Below are positions 18,923 through 26,871 of a stretch of 64,000 nt of DNA, piece by piece; positions within the stretch are counted from its first letter, which is position 1; each line of letters begins with the position of its first letter. Source of the DNA: Massilia mucilaginosa (lineage in GTDB: Bacteria; Pseudomonadota; Gammaproteobacteria; Burkholderiales; Burkholderiaceae_D). The position numbers and the translations under genes were made by a program. The notes under the pieces are model-generated. The model worked only from the letters and a program-made list of their open reading frames with translations. It was not told where the DNA came from and did not search any database. Location: assembly GCF_011682145.1 (NCBI RefSeq), contig NZ_WHJH01000021.1:1-64000 (forward strand), read 5' to 3'.

Positions 18923-19440
18923 CAGCGCCGCTCACCACATGGTGGCGCGCCGCCATCGCCCTGGCCAGCCTGTGCGCGGCCAGCCTGGCGGGCGCGGCCG
19001 ACCTGGCGCCGTCCGAACTGCCGGCCGCGGCGCCGCCAGGCCATGTGCTGGCGCTGCGCCAGCAAGGCAGCGGCAACGGCGCCATCGTCGAGCAGTCCGG
19101 ACAGCGGCACCTTGTCGATGGCGTCCAGGCCGGCGCCGCCCAGCGCGTCAAGCTTGCGCAGCGCGGATCGTTACAGCGCGCCACGCTGCTGCAGGATGGC
19201 AGCGCCAACACGCTGGACTTGCTGCAAAGCGGCGACGGCAACCACGCCAGCGTCGGCCAGGTGGGGCAGGACAACCAGGCCAGCATTGTGCAGGATGGCA
19301 TCGGCCACCGCGCCAATGTCGACCAGCAAGGCAGTCTCAACACGGCGCGCATAGAACAATATGGACGTGAAGGAAACGCGCGCATCAGCCAGTCCGGCAG
19401 CGCCAAGACCGCCACGCTGATTCAGCGTCAGGGGCGCTGA
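18919..19440 (+). CDS. csgB: Curlin repeat protein, probable minor nucleator (CsgB-like)
   Basis: 173 residues: signal peptide (ALASLCAASLAGAADLA) followed by about ten imperfect curlin units of the form QxGxxNxAxxxQ (for example QDGSANTLDLLQ, QVGQDNQASIVQ). Several units are degenerate and basic, and the last (AKTATLIQRQGR) ends in charged residues, as in CsgB, which nucleates CsgA fibres at the surface. Nucleator assignment is inferred from position directly after csgG, smaller size and positive C-terminus. ATG 18919 overlaps the csgG stop. Confidence 0.75.
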   Translation: MTAPLTTWWRAAIALASLCAASLAGAADLAPSELPAAAPPGHVLALRQQGSGNGAIVEQSGQRHLVDGVQAGAAQRVKLAQRGSLQRATLLQDGSANTLDLLQSGDGNHASVGQVGQDNQASIVQDGIGHRANVDQQGSLNTARIEQYGREGNARISQSGSAKTATLIQRQGR

Positions 19441-19479
19441 ACCCACCTGATTCGCCTCTTCCTTTTTCGGAGCATCATC

Positions 19480-20274
19480 ATGAAGACGTCTTTTCCGGCG
19501 CTTGCCGCCGGCTTCGCCCTGTGCTTGTCGGCCGATCCGGCCCGTGCCGGCCATGCCACCACCACGCAAACCGGCAACGCGAATACGAGCAATATCACCC
19601 AGCATGCGGACGCCCAGACCAGCGCCCACGTGCAACAGTCGGGCCATGCGAATGGCGGCCTGATCGTGCAGGACGTCGTGTACTACAGCGATGCCCGGAT
19701 CGCGCAAAACGGCGCAGGCAATGGCGCCAGGCTGGAGCAAAACAATGTGGGCCATATTTATCTGAGTGCCATTCAAACCGGCAGCGCCAATCGGGCCGAC
19801 ATGGTCCAGCGCAACAATTCAGGCTTCGCCAGTGCGCGCGCGACACAAATCGGCACGCTCAATGCGGCGGCGGTGCAGCAAGACTTCGTCGCATTTACCC
19901 AACTTGGCATCGACCAGTCCGGCAACAGCAATCGCGTCGCGGCGACGCAGGCCGGCACCGAGCAAACCACCTTGGGGATCCAGCAAACGGGCACAGGCAA
20001 TGGCGCAAGCACTTACCAGTCCGGCAGTGGCCACAACGGCGCGATTAGCCAGAACGGCACGCACAACACCGCCGCGCAGTGGCAAACCCTGGTGGGCAAC
20101 GACTCCCTGATTATACAAACCGGCAATAACAACACAGCGGGCGTGAGGCAGGAAGGCACGATCGGCTTCGGCACGCCGCCCAATACCGCCTGGGTGAGCC
20201 AGGCCGGCAACGGATTGTATGCGGTGGTGACGCAATATGGCGGCGCCAACCGCGCCGGCGTCAACCAGCAGTAG
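19480..20274 (+). CDS. Curlin repeat amyloid subunit (CsgA-like), first copy
   Basis: 264 residues with a signal peptide (LAAGFALCLSADPARA) and about twelve curlin repeats (QTGNANTSNITQ, QSGHANGGLIVQ, QTGTGNGASTYQ and others), against five in E. coli CsgA. The repeat geometry Q-x-G-x-x-N-x5-Q predicts a stacked beta-helical amyloid. GGAG at 19469-19472 supports ATG 19480. Together with the next gene it gives this strain two long curlins downstream of csgG. Confidence 0.85.
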   Translation: MKTSFPALAAGFALCLSADPARAGHATTTQTGNANTSNITQHADAQTSAHVQQSGHANGGLIVQDVVYYSDARIAQNGAGNGARLEQNNVGHIYLSAIQTGSANRADMVQRNNSGFASARATQIGTLNAAAVQQDFVAFTQLGIDQSGNSNRVAATQAGTEQTTLGIQQTGTGNGASTYQSGSGHNGAISQNGTHNTAAQWQTLVGNDSLIIQTGNNNTAGVRQEGTIGFGTPPNTAWVSQAGNGLYAVVTQYGGANRAGVNQQ

Positions 20275-20342
20275 GACAGTATTCAGCAACCGGGGTCGCT
20301 GAATGGCATCCATCCTGACCCTGTCCATTACGGAGGCATTTC

Positions 20343-21305
20343 ATGAAACTTCATTTATCCGCCCTGGCAAGCGCACTGACGCTGGCATTTTCCGCTACCT
20401 CGGCCCAGGCTGAACTGAACGCCGTCACCGCCCAAAAAGGCGCCGGCAACAGCGCGTATACGGTGCAGCAAAATTCGACCGGCCTGATCAAGGCCACGAT
20501 TTCGCAAACCGGCGATAACAACAAGGCTGGCGATGCCGCCGCCAAAACCGGCGGCATTGTCCAGATCGGGGTCAACAAGGATATCAGTGCGTCGATCGCC
20601 CAGCAGGGCAATCAGAACAACGCCGGCATCCGTCAGGAAAAGGCCTTGAACACGACAGCGACGCTGGCGCAAACCGGCAATCAGAATAGTGCCACCGTGC
20701 GTCAGAACAGTGCCACCAAGGCCAATGCCACGCTGTCGCAAAGCGGTCAGAAAAACAGCGCCACGCTCGACCAGCAGGGTGTTTCCGACTTCGAGATCCT
20801 GGCCAAGCAGACCGGTAGCGACAACAAGCTGGCCGTCAACCAGCTCAACTCCGCCAATCAGGGTGCGTATGTGACCCAGAACGGCGTGAACAACGGCGTG
20901 ACGGTATCGCAGACGCAAACCGCGTATGCCGGCGTGACGGTCAACCAGTCCGGCACCGGCAATAACGTCAAGGCGGCCCAAAAGAACGCCAACAACGTCA
21001 GCTCGACCATTGCCCAAAACGGCACGGGCAACAATGCGCTGACCGACCAGTCGGATAACAAGAACCTCAGCGCCATCAATCAGAAAGGCAATAACAACCT
21101 GACCACGCTGACCCAGAATGCCAACGCCAACCAGTCGCAAGTGACCCAGGACGGCCTTGCCAACAAGGCGACGGTGTTCCAGACCGGCACCAATGCCAAC
21201 AATTCGCTGGCCAACGTGTCGTCGATCATTCAAACCGGCAACGGCTATACCGCGAGCCTGACCCAGAACGGCAGCAATAACCATTCGGGCATTGTGCAGT
21301 ACTGA
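20343..21305 (+). CDS. csgA: Curlin repeat amyloid subunit (CsgA-like), second and longest copy
   Basis: 320 residues with a signal peptide (LASALTLAFSATSAQA) and about thirteen regular curlin repeats, such as QTGNQNSATVRQ, QSGTGNNVKAAQ and QNGSNNHSGIVQY at the end. Regularity and the terminal Gln-Tyr make it the better candidate for the major fibre subunit. GGAGG lies at 20332-20336 before ATG 20343. The intergenic spacer after the previous curlin is 68 bases with no terminator seen, so it is probably co-transcribed. Lysine- and asparagine-rich unlike its GC-rich surroundings. Confidence 0.9.
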   Translation: MKLHLSALASALTLAFSATSAQAELNAVTAQKGAGNSAYTVQQNSTGLIKATISQTGDNNKAGDAAAKTGGIVQIGVNKDISASIAQQGNQNNAGIRQEKALNTTATLAQTGNQNSATVRQNSATKANATLSQSGQKNSATLDQQGVSDFEILAKQTGSDNKLAVNQLNSANQGAYVTQNGVNNGVTVSQTQTAYAGVTVNQSGTGNNVKAAQKNANNVSSTIAQNGTGNNALTDQSDNKNLSAINQKGNNNLTTLTQNANANQSQVTQDGLANKATVFQTGTNANNSLANVSSIIQTGNGYTASLTQNGSNNHSGIVQY

Positions 21306-21380
21306 TGGCCGCGCGGCGGCGCGGGCGACCGTGCCGTCTTCCTCGCTCCTTTGCATCGCGTTATGCAATAAAATAGCGCG

Positions 21381-22421
21381 ATGCAACTTACAACGATCCG
21401 CCAGCGCCTGCGCGCCCTGGGCGCCCTGCCCTTGCACGAACAGCGCGTCCTGCGCGACTGGGTCCAGGGCCGCCCCTACGACCAGGGACGGCGCCGTCCC
21501 AACGATTTCCTGCCGCTGGGCGTGCGCACCTTTCTGCCCGCGCTCGACGCCGAGCTGCACGGCATGGCGCGCCTGATTTCCTCGCATCCCGGTGAAGATG
21601 GCTCGGCGCGCTTGCTGGTCGGGCTGGCCGACGGCCAGGCGGTCGAAAGCGTGCTGCTGCCGCGCGACGGGCTGTGCGTGTCGAGCCAGGTCGGCTGCGC
21701 GGTCGGCTGCCAGTTCTGCATGACCGGGCGCGAAGGCCTGATCCGCCAGGTCAGCAGCGGCGAAATCATCGCCCAGGTGGTACTGGCGCGCACCCAGCGC
21801 CTGGTGAAAAAAGTGGTGTTCATGGGCATGGGCGAGCCGGCCCACAATCTCGACAATGTGCTCGAGGCCATCGAGCTGCTCGGTACGGAAGGCAATATCG
21901 GCCACAAGAACCTGGTGTTTTCGACCGTCGGCGACCCGCGCGTGTTTGAACGTTTGGCACAGGGCGTGGTCAAACCTGCATTGGCGTTGTCGCTGCACAC
22001 CACCAAGCCTGGCTTGCGCGAGCAGTTGCTGCCGCGCGCGCCGCGCATCACGCCCGAGCAACTGGTCGAGGCGGGAGAAACGTATGCGCGCCTGACCGGC
22101 TACCCGGTGCAGTATCAGTGGACCTTGCTCGAAGGCGTCAACGATGGCGCCGACGAGATCGACGGCATCGTGCGCCTGTTAAAAGGCAAGTACGCGGTGC
22201 TGAACATGATCCCGTACAACACCATCCCGGATCTGGCGTTCAAGCGGCCCAGCTGGGAGAGCGCGCGCGCGATTGCGGCCACCTTGCATCAGCGCGGGGT
22301 GCTGACCAAGCTGCGCGATTCGGCCGGGCAAGATGTCGATGGCGGCTGCGGGCAATTGCGCGCCCGCGCCGCGGCACCGGCGCGCCGGACCATTGCGCTC
22401 AAGCGCGCCGAAGGCTCCTGA
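21381..22421 (+). CDS. RlmN/Cfr-family radical SAM RNA methyltransferase
   Basis: 346 residues. The iron-sulfur cluster motif C106-x3-C110-x2-C113 (VGCAVGCQFCMTG) is present, together with C99 and C323 (VDGGCGQL), equivalent in context to the two cysteines RlmN uses for C2 methylation of adenine. MGMGEPAHNLDNV and LSLHTTKPGLREQLLP are family signatures. The N-terminal accessory domain looks shorter than canonical RlmN, and a family member here is not in the usual ndk/hisS context, so it may be a paralogue with a distinct rRNA or tRNA target. Monocistronic start; ATG 21381. Confidence 0.8.
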   Translation: MQLTTIRQRLRALGALPLHEQRVLRDWVQGRPYDQGRRRPNDFLPLGVRTFLPALDAELHGMARLISSHPGEDGSARLLVGLADGQAVESVLLPRDGLCVSSQVGCAVGCQFCMTGREGLIRQVSSGEIIAQVVLARTQRLVKKVVFMGMGEPAHNLDNVLEAIELLGTEGNIGHKNLVFSTVGDPRVFERLAQGVVKPALALSLHTTKPGLREQLLPRAPRITPEQLVEAGETYARLTGYPVQYQWTLLEGVNDGADEIDGIVRLLKGKYAVLNMIPYNTIPDLAFKRPSWESARAIAATLHQRGVLTKLRDSAGQDVDGGCGQLRARAAAPARRTIALKRAEGS

Positions 22422-22473
22422 CCGTGCCGCTCGCCTCGTTCGCAAGCTGGCGGCGGCTTGGGGCAACGCTCGC

Positions 22474-23259
22474 TCAGCGCGCCGGACCGGCCTGCGCGCC
22501 ATCCCCGTCGGCCGCCTTGCGCGGGGTCCAGTTGTCGTACTTGCGCTCGAGCCGGCGCGAGGTACCGTCGCGGTTCATGGCGTCGAGCGCGGCGTTCATC
22601 TTGTCGATGAGCGCGTCGGGGACGGCGCGGTTGCAGGCAAGATAACCTTTGGCCCGGTTAAACACCAGCACCGGAACAATCTTGCCGGCAAAACCGTTTT
22701 GTTCGAGCACGCCGCCACCGGGACGCAGGCCGGTGGCCCACAGGTCGATCCGGTTCATCAGCAGTTTTTGCGGGTTGAGCAGGTCGTTCGGCGCCGGATC
22801 GACCGTGAAGCCGCGCGCGCGCAGATAGTCGTCGCGCACATCGCCATTGTAGGTACCGATACGTAGCCCGCGCGCATCTTCCAGCGTGGTCAGCTGATAG
22901 TTGCGGTCGGCCCGCCCCAGCAGTACCCAGGCGCCCTCGTCGGTCGGTCCCACCCATTTGAACAGTGGCTCGCGCTCGGGCGTGCGCGTGGTTGCGTAAA
23001 CACAGCCGTTGGGACGCTGCACGGCCGAGGTGTACGCGCGTTTCCAGGGCAACACGTCAATTGAATAGCTCAGCCCGGTGCGCGCCATGATCTCGTGGAT
23101 CTTGTCGGAGGAGTAGCCCAGCACGCGCTCGCCCTCCGCCATGATTGCCGGCGGCGCATGTTCGGTTGTGATGAAGAGCTGTGGCGGCGCTTCCGGCAAG
23201 CCGGCATGGCCATGTGGCCCGGCCAGCAATCCCGCAACAAGTAACAACTGCTTCACCAT
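22474..23259 (-). CDS. Periplasmic solute-binding protein, family 3-like
   Basis: 261 residues with a signal sequence (LLLVAGLLAGPHGHA) and a two-lobed solute-binding fold recognisable from APPAIMAEGERVLGYSSDKI, EDARGLRIGTYNGDVRDDYL and the ending LDAMNRDGTSRRLERKYDNW, typical of SBP_bac_3 proteins. No permease or ATPase gene is nearby, so it may be an orphan receptor rather than part of an amino-acid transporter. ATG 23259 gives the best signal peptide; an in-frame start at 23316 would add 19 residues. Confidence 0.8.
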   Translation of the reverse strand: MVKQLLLVAGLLAGPHGHAGLPEAPPQLFITTEHAPPAIMAEGERVLGYSSDKIHEIMARTGLSYSIDVLPWKRAYTSAVQRPNGCVYATTRTPEREPLFKWVGPTDEGAWVLLGRADRNYQLTTLEDARGLRIGTYNGDVRDDYLRARGFTVDPAPNDLLNPQKLLMNRIDLWATGLRPGGGVLEQNGFAGKIVPVLVFNRAKGYLACNRAVPDALIDKMNAALDAMNRDGTSRRLERKYDNWTPRKAADGDGAQAGPAR

Positions 23260-23351
23260 GGGTGGCCTTTGCGATGCGCTCGTCAAAGCATACCAGTTCC
23301 CGGGTTTTGGCGGCAATCGTGCTGCTGAGCACGAATATATGCCATGCCGGA

Positions 23352-25466
23352 TTACCAGCGGTAACGCGCGCTCAGCTGGACCGTGCGCTCCGGCGCCCAG
23401 AAGCAGGTCTTGGCCGGTTCCGCCAGGCAGGTGGCGTATTCCTTACCGGTCAGATTGCTGACGTTGAGGGCATAGCGCCAGCGTCCATCGGTGTAGTGGG
23501 CAACGGCGTCGAACACGGTCTGCTCCTTGTTCAGGCCGCTGTTAAGCTGGTCCCAGTAATGCTTGCCGACGTAGCGCGCGCCCAGGCCCATGCCCAGCCC
23601 GTTCAGGGCGCCGCCGCCGATCACGTAGTCGCCCCACACCGACGCCGACGATGTGGGCACCAGGATCGGCATCTTGCCGAGGATGGCGGCATTGTTGCTG
23701 CGGCTGACTTCCACATCGTTGTAGCTGTACGCCGCCGTGATGTTCAAGCCGCGCAGCACTTCCCCGCGCGCTTCCAGCTCCACCCCGCGCGCGCGCTGCG
23801 CGCCGGTCAGCACCGAGAAATTGACGTGCAGCGGATCGTTGGTGGCGACATTGGTCTTGCTCAGGTCGAACAGTGCGGCCGTGAACAGGGTCTTGCCGTT
23901 GGCCGGCTGGTACTTGACGCCCACTTCGGTCTGGCGCGCCTTCATCGGCTCGAACGCCTTGCCTGAAAAATCCTGGCCGATCTGCGGCAGGAAGGACGTG
24001 CCGACGCAGACGTACGGCGCCAGTTCCGGCGTGACCAGGTAACTGAGGCCGACCCGGCCGCTCAAGACGCTGTCGTCGGAACGGCTGGTCGCTTTCGTCA
24101 GAAAATTCTGCAAGGTATCCTCGACCTTGTCGTAACGCCCGCCCACGGTGAGGATCATGCCGTTGGCAAACCTGGCCTGATCCTGCGCGTACAGGCCGGT
24201 CTGGGTCAGCTTGTCGCGCAGGCTGCCGAACACTTGCGTGCGCGGCCCGATGGTCACGTTGTAGCTTGGCGCGAGCAGGTTTTGCGCCGGCGCCGCGCCA
24301 CGCACGCGGTACTCGCTGTCTTCCATGCGCATCCAGTCGAGCCCGGCCAGCACGGTGTGCTGCGCGCCGGCCCAGTTGAACTTGCCCTGGAGCTGGTTGT
24401 CGACCAGGGTATTGTCGACCCGGCTGAAGTACTGCGCCGCGGTGCGCTGCATGATGTTGTTGCCGACCGCGCCGGGGTTGATGGCGTTATAGACCGAGCG
24501 CAGGCGCGCCTGGCGCAGGTTCTGGCGGATCGTCCAGCCGGCATTGAGCTGGTGCTCGATCTGGTAGCCGAGCGACCACTGTTCGTTTTCCTGCTGGTCG
24601 AAGCGCGGGTCGCCGATCATGGTGTGGGTCAGGCTGCCATCGGGGCGTACCGCGGTCCAGCGTCCGCTGCCGCTGCGGTCGTTGGTGTACTCGCCCAGCA
24701 GGGTCAGGGTGGTACCGGGGGCGATGCTCCACAGCAGCGACGGCGCAAGATACTGGCGCTCGTTGCGGCCCGATTGGCCGTTGCCGTAGTCGAACTGGGT
24801 GTCGCTGTCGAGGCGGAGGCCGACCACGCGGTAGTGCAGCGCGCCGCTGCCGCCGATGGCGCCGCCGATGTCGGCGGCAAGCTGGCGGCGCGAGAACGAG
24901 CCGGCATCGACCCGCACTTCGTTGGCGGCGCCCGTGCCCGGCAGTTTGCTGACGCGGTTGATGGTACCGCCCGGGTCACCCTGGCCGAACAGGACCGACC
25001 CGGTGCCGCGCAGCACTTCGATGCGTTCCAGCCCGTAAGGTTCGCTGCGGAACATGCCGAAGCCGCCTGGGACCTGGCGCAGGCCGTTGAGGTAGTTGCT
25101 GGTGTTCTGAGCGTTGATGAAGCCGCGCAGATTGAAGTATTCGTAGCCGCGCGGATCGACGCCGTGGGTTTCGGTGACGGCGCCGGGCATGTAGCGCAGC
25201 ACGTCGAGCACGCTGGTGACGGCGCGCGCATCCATTTCATCGCGCGTGACCACGGTGAGCGACTGCGGGGCTTCCAGGACCGGGGTATCGGTCTTGGTGG
25301 CGGAGGCACTGCGTTTGGCCAGGTACGTAGCGCCGTCGGCTTCGCCGACAATGGTGACGGCGGGCATGACGGTGCTGGTTTGCTGGGCCACGGCGCCGCT
25401 GGAAAGGGTCAAGAGTGCCAGGGCAACGGCGGTGCGGCGGAACGGGTTTGGGTGTGGGCTGTGCAT
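23352..25466 (-). CDS. TonB-dependent siderophore receptor
   Basis: 704-residue outer-membrane receptor. A signal peptide (ALALLTLSSGAVAQQ) leads to a plug domain (APQSLTVVTRDEMDARAV, EVLRGTGSVLFGQGDPGG) and a 22-strand barrel ending with the aromatic ARYRW. LSYLV and YEYFNLRGF are typical of ferric-siderophore receptors of the FhuA/FpvA class. There is no N-terminal signalling domain, so it is a plain transporter. No Fur-box consensus was recognised upstream, although the family is usually Fur regulated. The ligand is not predictable. Confidence 0.93.
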   Translation of the reverse strand: MHSPHPNPFRRTAVALALLTLSSGAVAQQTSTVMPAVTIVGEADGATYLAKRSASATKTDTPVLEAPQSLTVVTRDEMDARAVTSVLDVLRYMPGAVTETHGVDPRGYEYFNLRGFINAQNTSNYLNGLRQVPGGFGMFRSEPYGLERIEVLRGTGSVLFGQGDPGGTINRVSKLPGTGAANEVRVDAGSFSRRQLAADIGGAIGGSGALHYRVVGLRLDSDTQFDYGNGQSGRNERQYLAPSLLWSIAPGTTLTLLGEYTNDRSGSGRWTAVRPDGSLTHTMIGDPRFDQQENEQWSLGYQIEHQLNAGWTIRQNLRQARLRSVYNAINPGAVGNNIMQRTAAQYFSRVDNTLVDNQLQGKFNWAGAQHTVLAGLDWMRMEDSEYRVRGAAPAQNLLAPSYNVTIGPRTQVFGSLRDKLTQTGLYAQDQARFANGMILTVGGRYDKVEDTLQNFLTKATSRSDDSVLSGRVGLSYLVTPELAPYVCVGTSFLPQIGQDFSGKAFEPMKARQTEVGVKYQPANGKTLFTAALFDLSKTNVATNDPLHVNFSVLTGAQRARGVELEARGEVLRGLNITAAYSYNDVEVSRSNNAAILGKMPILVPTSSASVWGDYVIGGGALNGLGMGLGARYVGKHYWDQLNSGLNKEQTVFDAVAHYTDGRWRYALNVSNLTGKEYATCLAEPAKTCFWAPERTVQLSARYRW

Positions 25467-25576
25467 GAATGTAAGGATGTGATTGTAGGGAGCAGCGGGG
25501 GCGCGTTACTGCGCCGTTCCGATGTAGACGAATCAGGGCTGCGGAAATTTAGTGCAGCCAGATCGAAGAGGAAGCA

Positions 25577-25720
25577 ATGCCTGCCAAACCCGACAACGTC
25601 ATCCTGTGCGCAACGACGCTCGGGGGCGTGGCGGCATGGTTCTGGCGGCGGCGCGCACGGCTGATGCAGCACAAGGGTCGGGCAGATTCGCTGGCTAGAA
25701 TGCCTCATGCCTGCCTATAA
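25577..25720 (+). CDS. Possible 47-residue small membrane peptide overlapping the Rpn gene start
   Basis: ATG at 25577 has AGAGG five bases upstream and opens a 48-codon frame ending TAA at 25718-25720. It overlaps the next gene's start (25707) by 14 bases in another frame. The peptide has a hydrophobic segment (VILCATTLGGVAAWFW) followed by a basic RRRAR patch, compatible with one membrane helix. The strong ribosome site favours translation, but a short frame of this size could be coincidental. No function is proposed. Confidence 0.35.
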   Translation: MPAKPDNVILCATTLGGVAAWFWRRRARLMQHKGRADSLARMPHACL

Positions 25721-26726
25721 CGATCTCGCTTACCGTTCGCTGTTTGCCCACCCGGAGATGGTGCGCGAACTGCTCACGACGTTTACGCCGTTCAGGCTGT
25801 TCGACAATGTCGCGCTGTCGTCGTTCGAGCCGGCCGATCCCGTCTACGTGGGCGACGGTCCGGCGGCGCGCCAGAACGACATCGTCTGGCGGGTGCGAAT
25901 CGGCGAAGAATGTTTGTATGTCTATATTCTGCTCGAATTCCAGTCCGGCGTGGACCGCTGGATGGCCTTGCGCATGCAGAGCTACGTCGGCCTGCTGTAC
26001 CAGAAGCTGGTCAAGCAGCACGCGGTTTCGCCGCCCCTGCTGTTGCCGCCGGTGCTGCCGCTGGTGCTCTACAACGGCGTGCCGGAATGGAACGCCAGCC
26101 GGGAACTGTCCAAGCTGCTCATGGAGGCACCCGCCGAACTGCTGCCGTTCCAGCCATCCCAGCGCTACATGCTGATCGACCAGCAGCGCCTGGACGCGGC
26201 GGCGCTGGAAGCCAATGCCACCCTGCTGGCGCTGCTGTTTCGGATGGAACTTTCGAGCGCTCCCGAGGTCAGAGACAAGGTCTTGCCCGCGCTGGTGACC
26301 TGGTTTGCCGATGCGCCCCAGGCCAGCCTGATGCGTTCGGTGGAGGTATGGCTGGAATGCCTGGCGAAGCGGCGCGGCGAGCCGGCATCGTTCACGTTTG
26401 ACAGTGCAAAGGAGTGGACTGACATGGGACGTCAATATGCAACGTGGGCCGAGGAATTCGAAGACATCGGCTTTCAGAGGGGAACCGAAAAAGGCCGTGT
26501 GGAAGGCAGGACAGACGGGCAGTTGAGCGCCCTGCGCGGCATGCTCACGCAGCTGTTGCGCAAGCGCTTCGGCGATCTGCCGGAGCCGGCCGCACAGCGC
26601 ATCGGCGAAGCCCCACTGGCGCAACTTGAACAGTGGTTCGAGCGCGGCATCGATGCCTCTGGTCTGGATACCGTATTTGGCGACGACGCGCTGTCATCCC
26701 ATCCGGGCCAGAGCCAGGTGGAATAG
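25707..26726 (+). CDS. Rpn family recombination-promoting nuclease / PD-(D/E)XK transposase-like protein with DUF4351-like tail
   Basis: 339 residues. The N-terminus (NDLAYRSLFAHPEMVRELL) and the nuclease core (ARQNDIVWRV, YVYILLEFQSGVDRWMALRM) match the RpnA-E/YhgA-like family, with D and E-x-Q as the probable PD-(D/E)XK catalytic residues. The C-terminal part (LTQLLRKRFGDLPEPAAQRI) resembles DUF4351. E. coli relatives promote RecA-independent recombination; some act in phage defence. A 15/14-bp tandem repeat array begins right after its stop codon. Confidence 0.85.
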   Translation: MPAYNDLAYRSLFAHPEMVRELLTTFTPFRLFDNVALSSFEPADPVYVGDGPAARQNDIVWRVRIGEECLYVYILLEFQSGVDRWMALRMQSYVGLLYQKLVKQHAVSPPLLLPPVLPLVLYNGVPEWNASRELSKLLMEAPAELLPFQPSQRYMLIDQQRLDAAALEANATLLALLFRMELSSAPEVRDKVLPALVTWFADAPQASLMRSVEVWLECLAKRRGEPASFTFDSAKEWTDMGRQYATWAEEFEDIGFQRGTEKGRVEGRTDGQLSALRGMLTQLLRKRFGDLPEPAAQRIGEAPLAQLEQWFERGIDASGLDTVFGDDALSSHPGQSQVE

Positions 26727-26813
26727 CCGGGCCACGTCAGGCCGGGCCACGTCAGGCCGGGCCACGTCAGGCCGGGCCACGTCGGCCGGGCCACGTCGGC
26801 CGGGCCACGTCGG
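26727..26813. repeat. Tandem minisatellite, six CCGGGCCACGTC units
   Basis: Three exact 15-base units (26727-26741, 26742-26756, 26757-26771; CCGGGCCACGTCAGG) are followed by three exact 14-base units (26772-26785, 26786-26799, 26800-26813; CCGGGCCACGTCGG), in which an A has been lost. The array starts on the base after the Rpn stop codon and lies between convergent genes. Confidence 0.95.
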
Positions 26814-26871
26814 CCGGAATGGCCGAGCTTGGATGAACCTGGCTCGGCCAAGCAGCCCCGACGAGTAAGAC

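Noticed and set aside
25467..25576. Fur box upstream of the siderophore receptor
   Set aside because: No GATAATGATAATC-like 19-mer could be seen between the two divergent starts.
26727..26813. CRISPR or attachment site array
   Set aside because: Units are contiguous with no spacer DNA; a minisatellite explains it.
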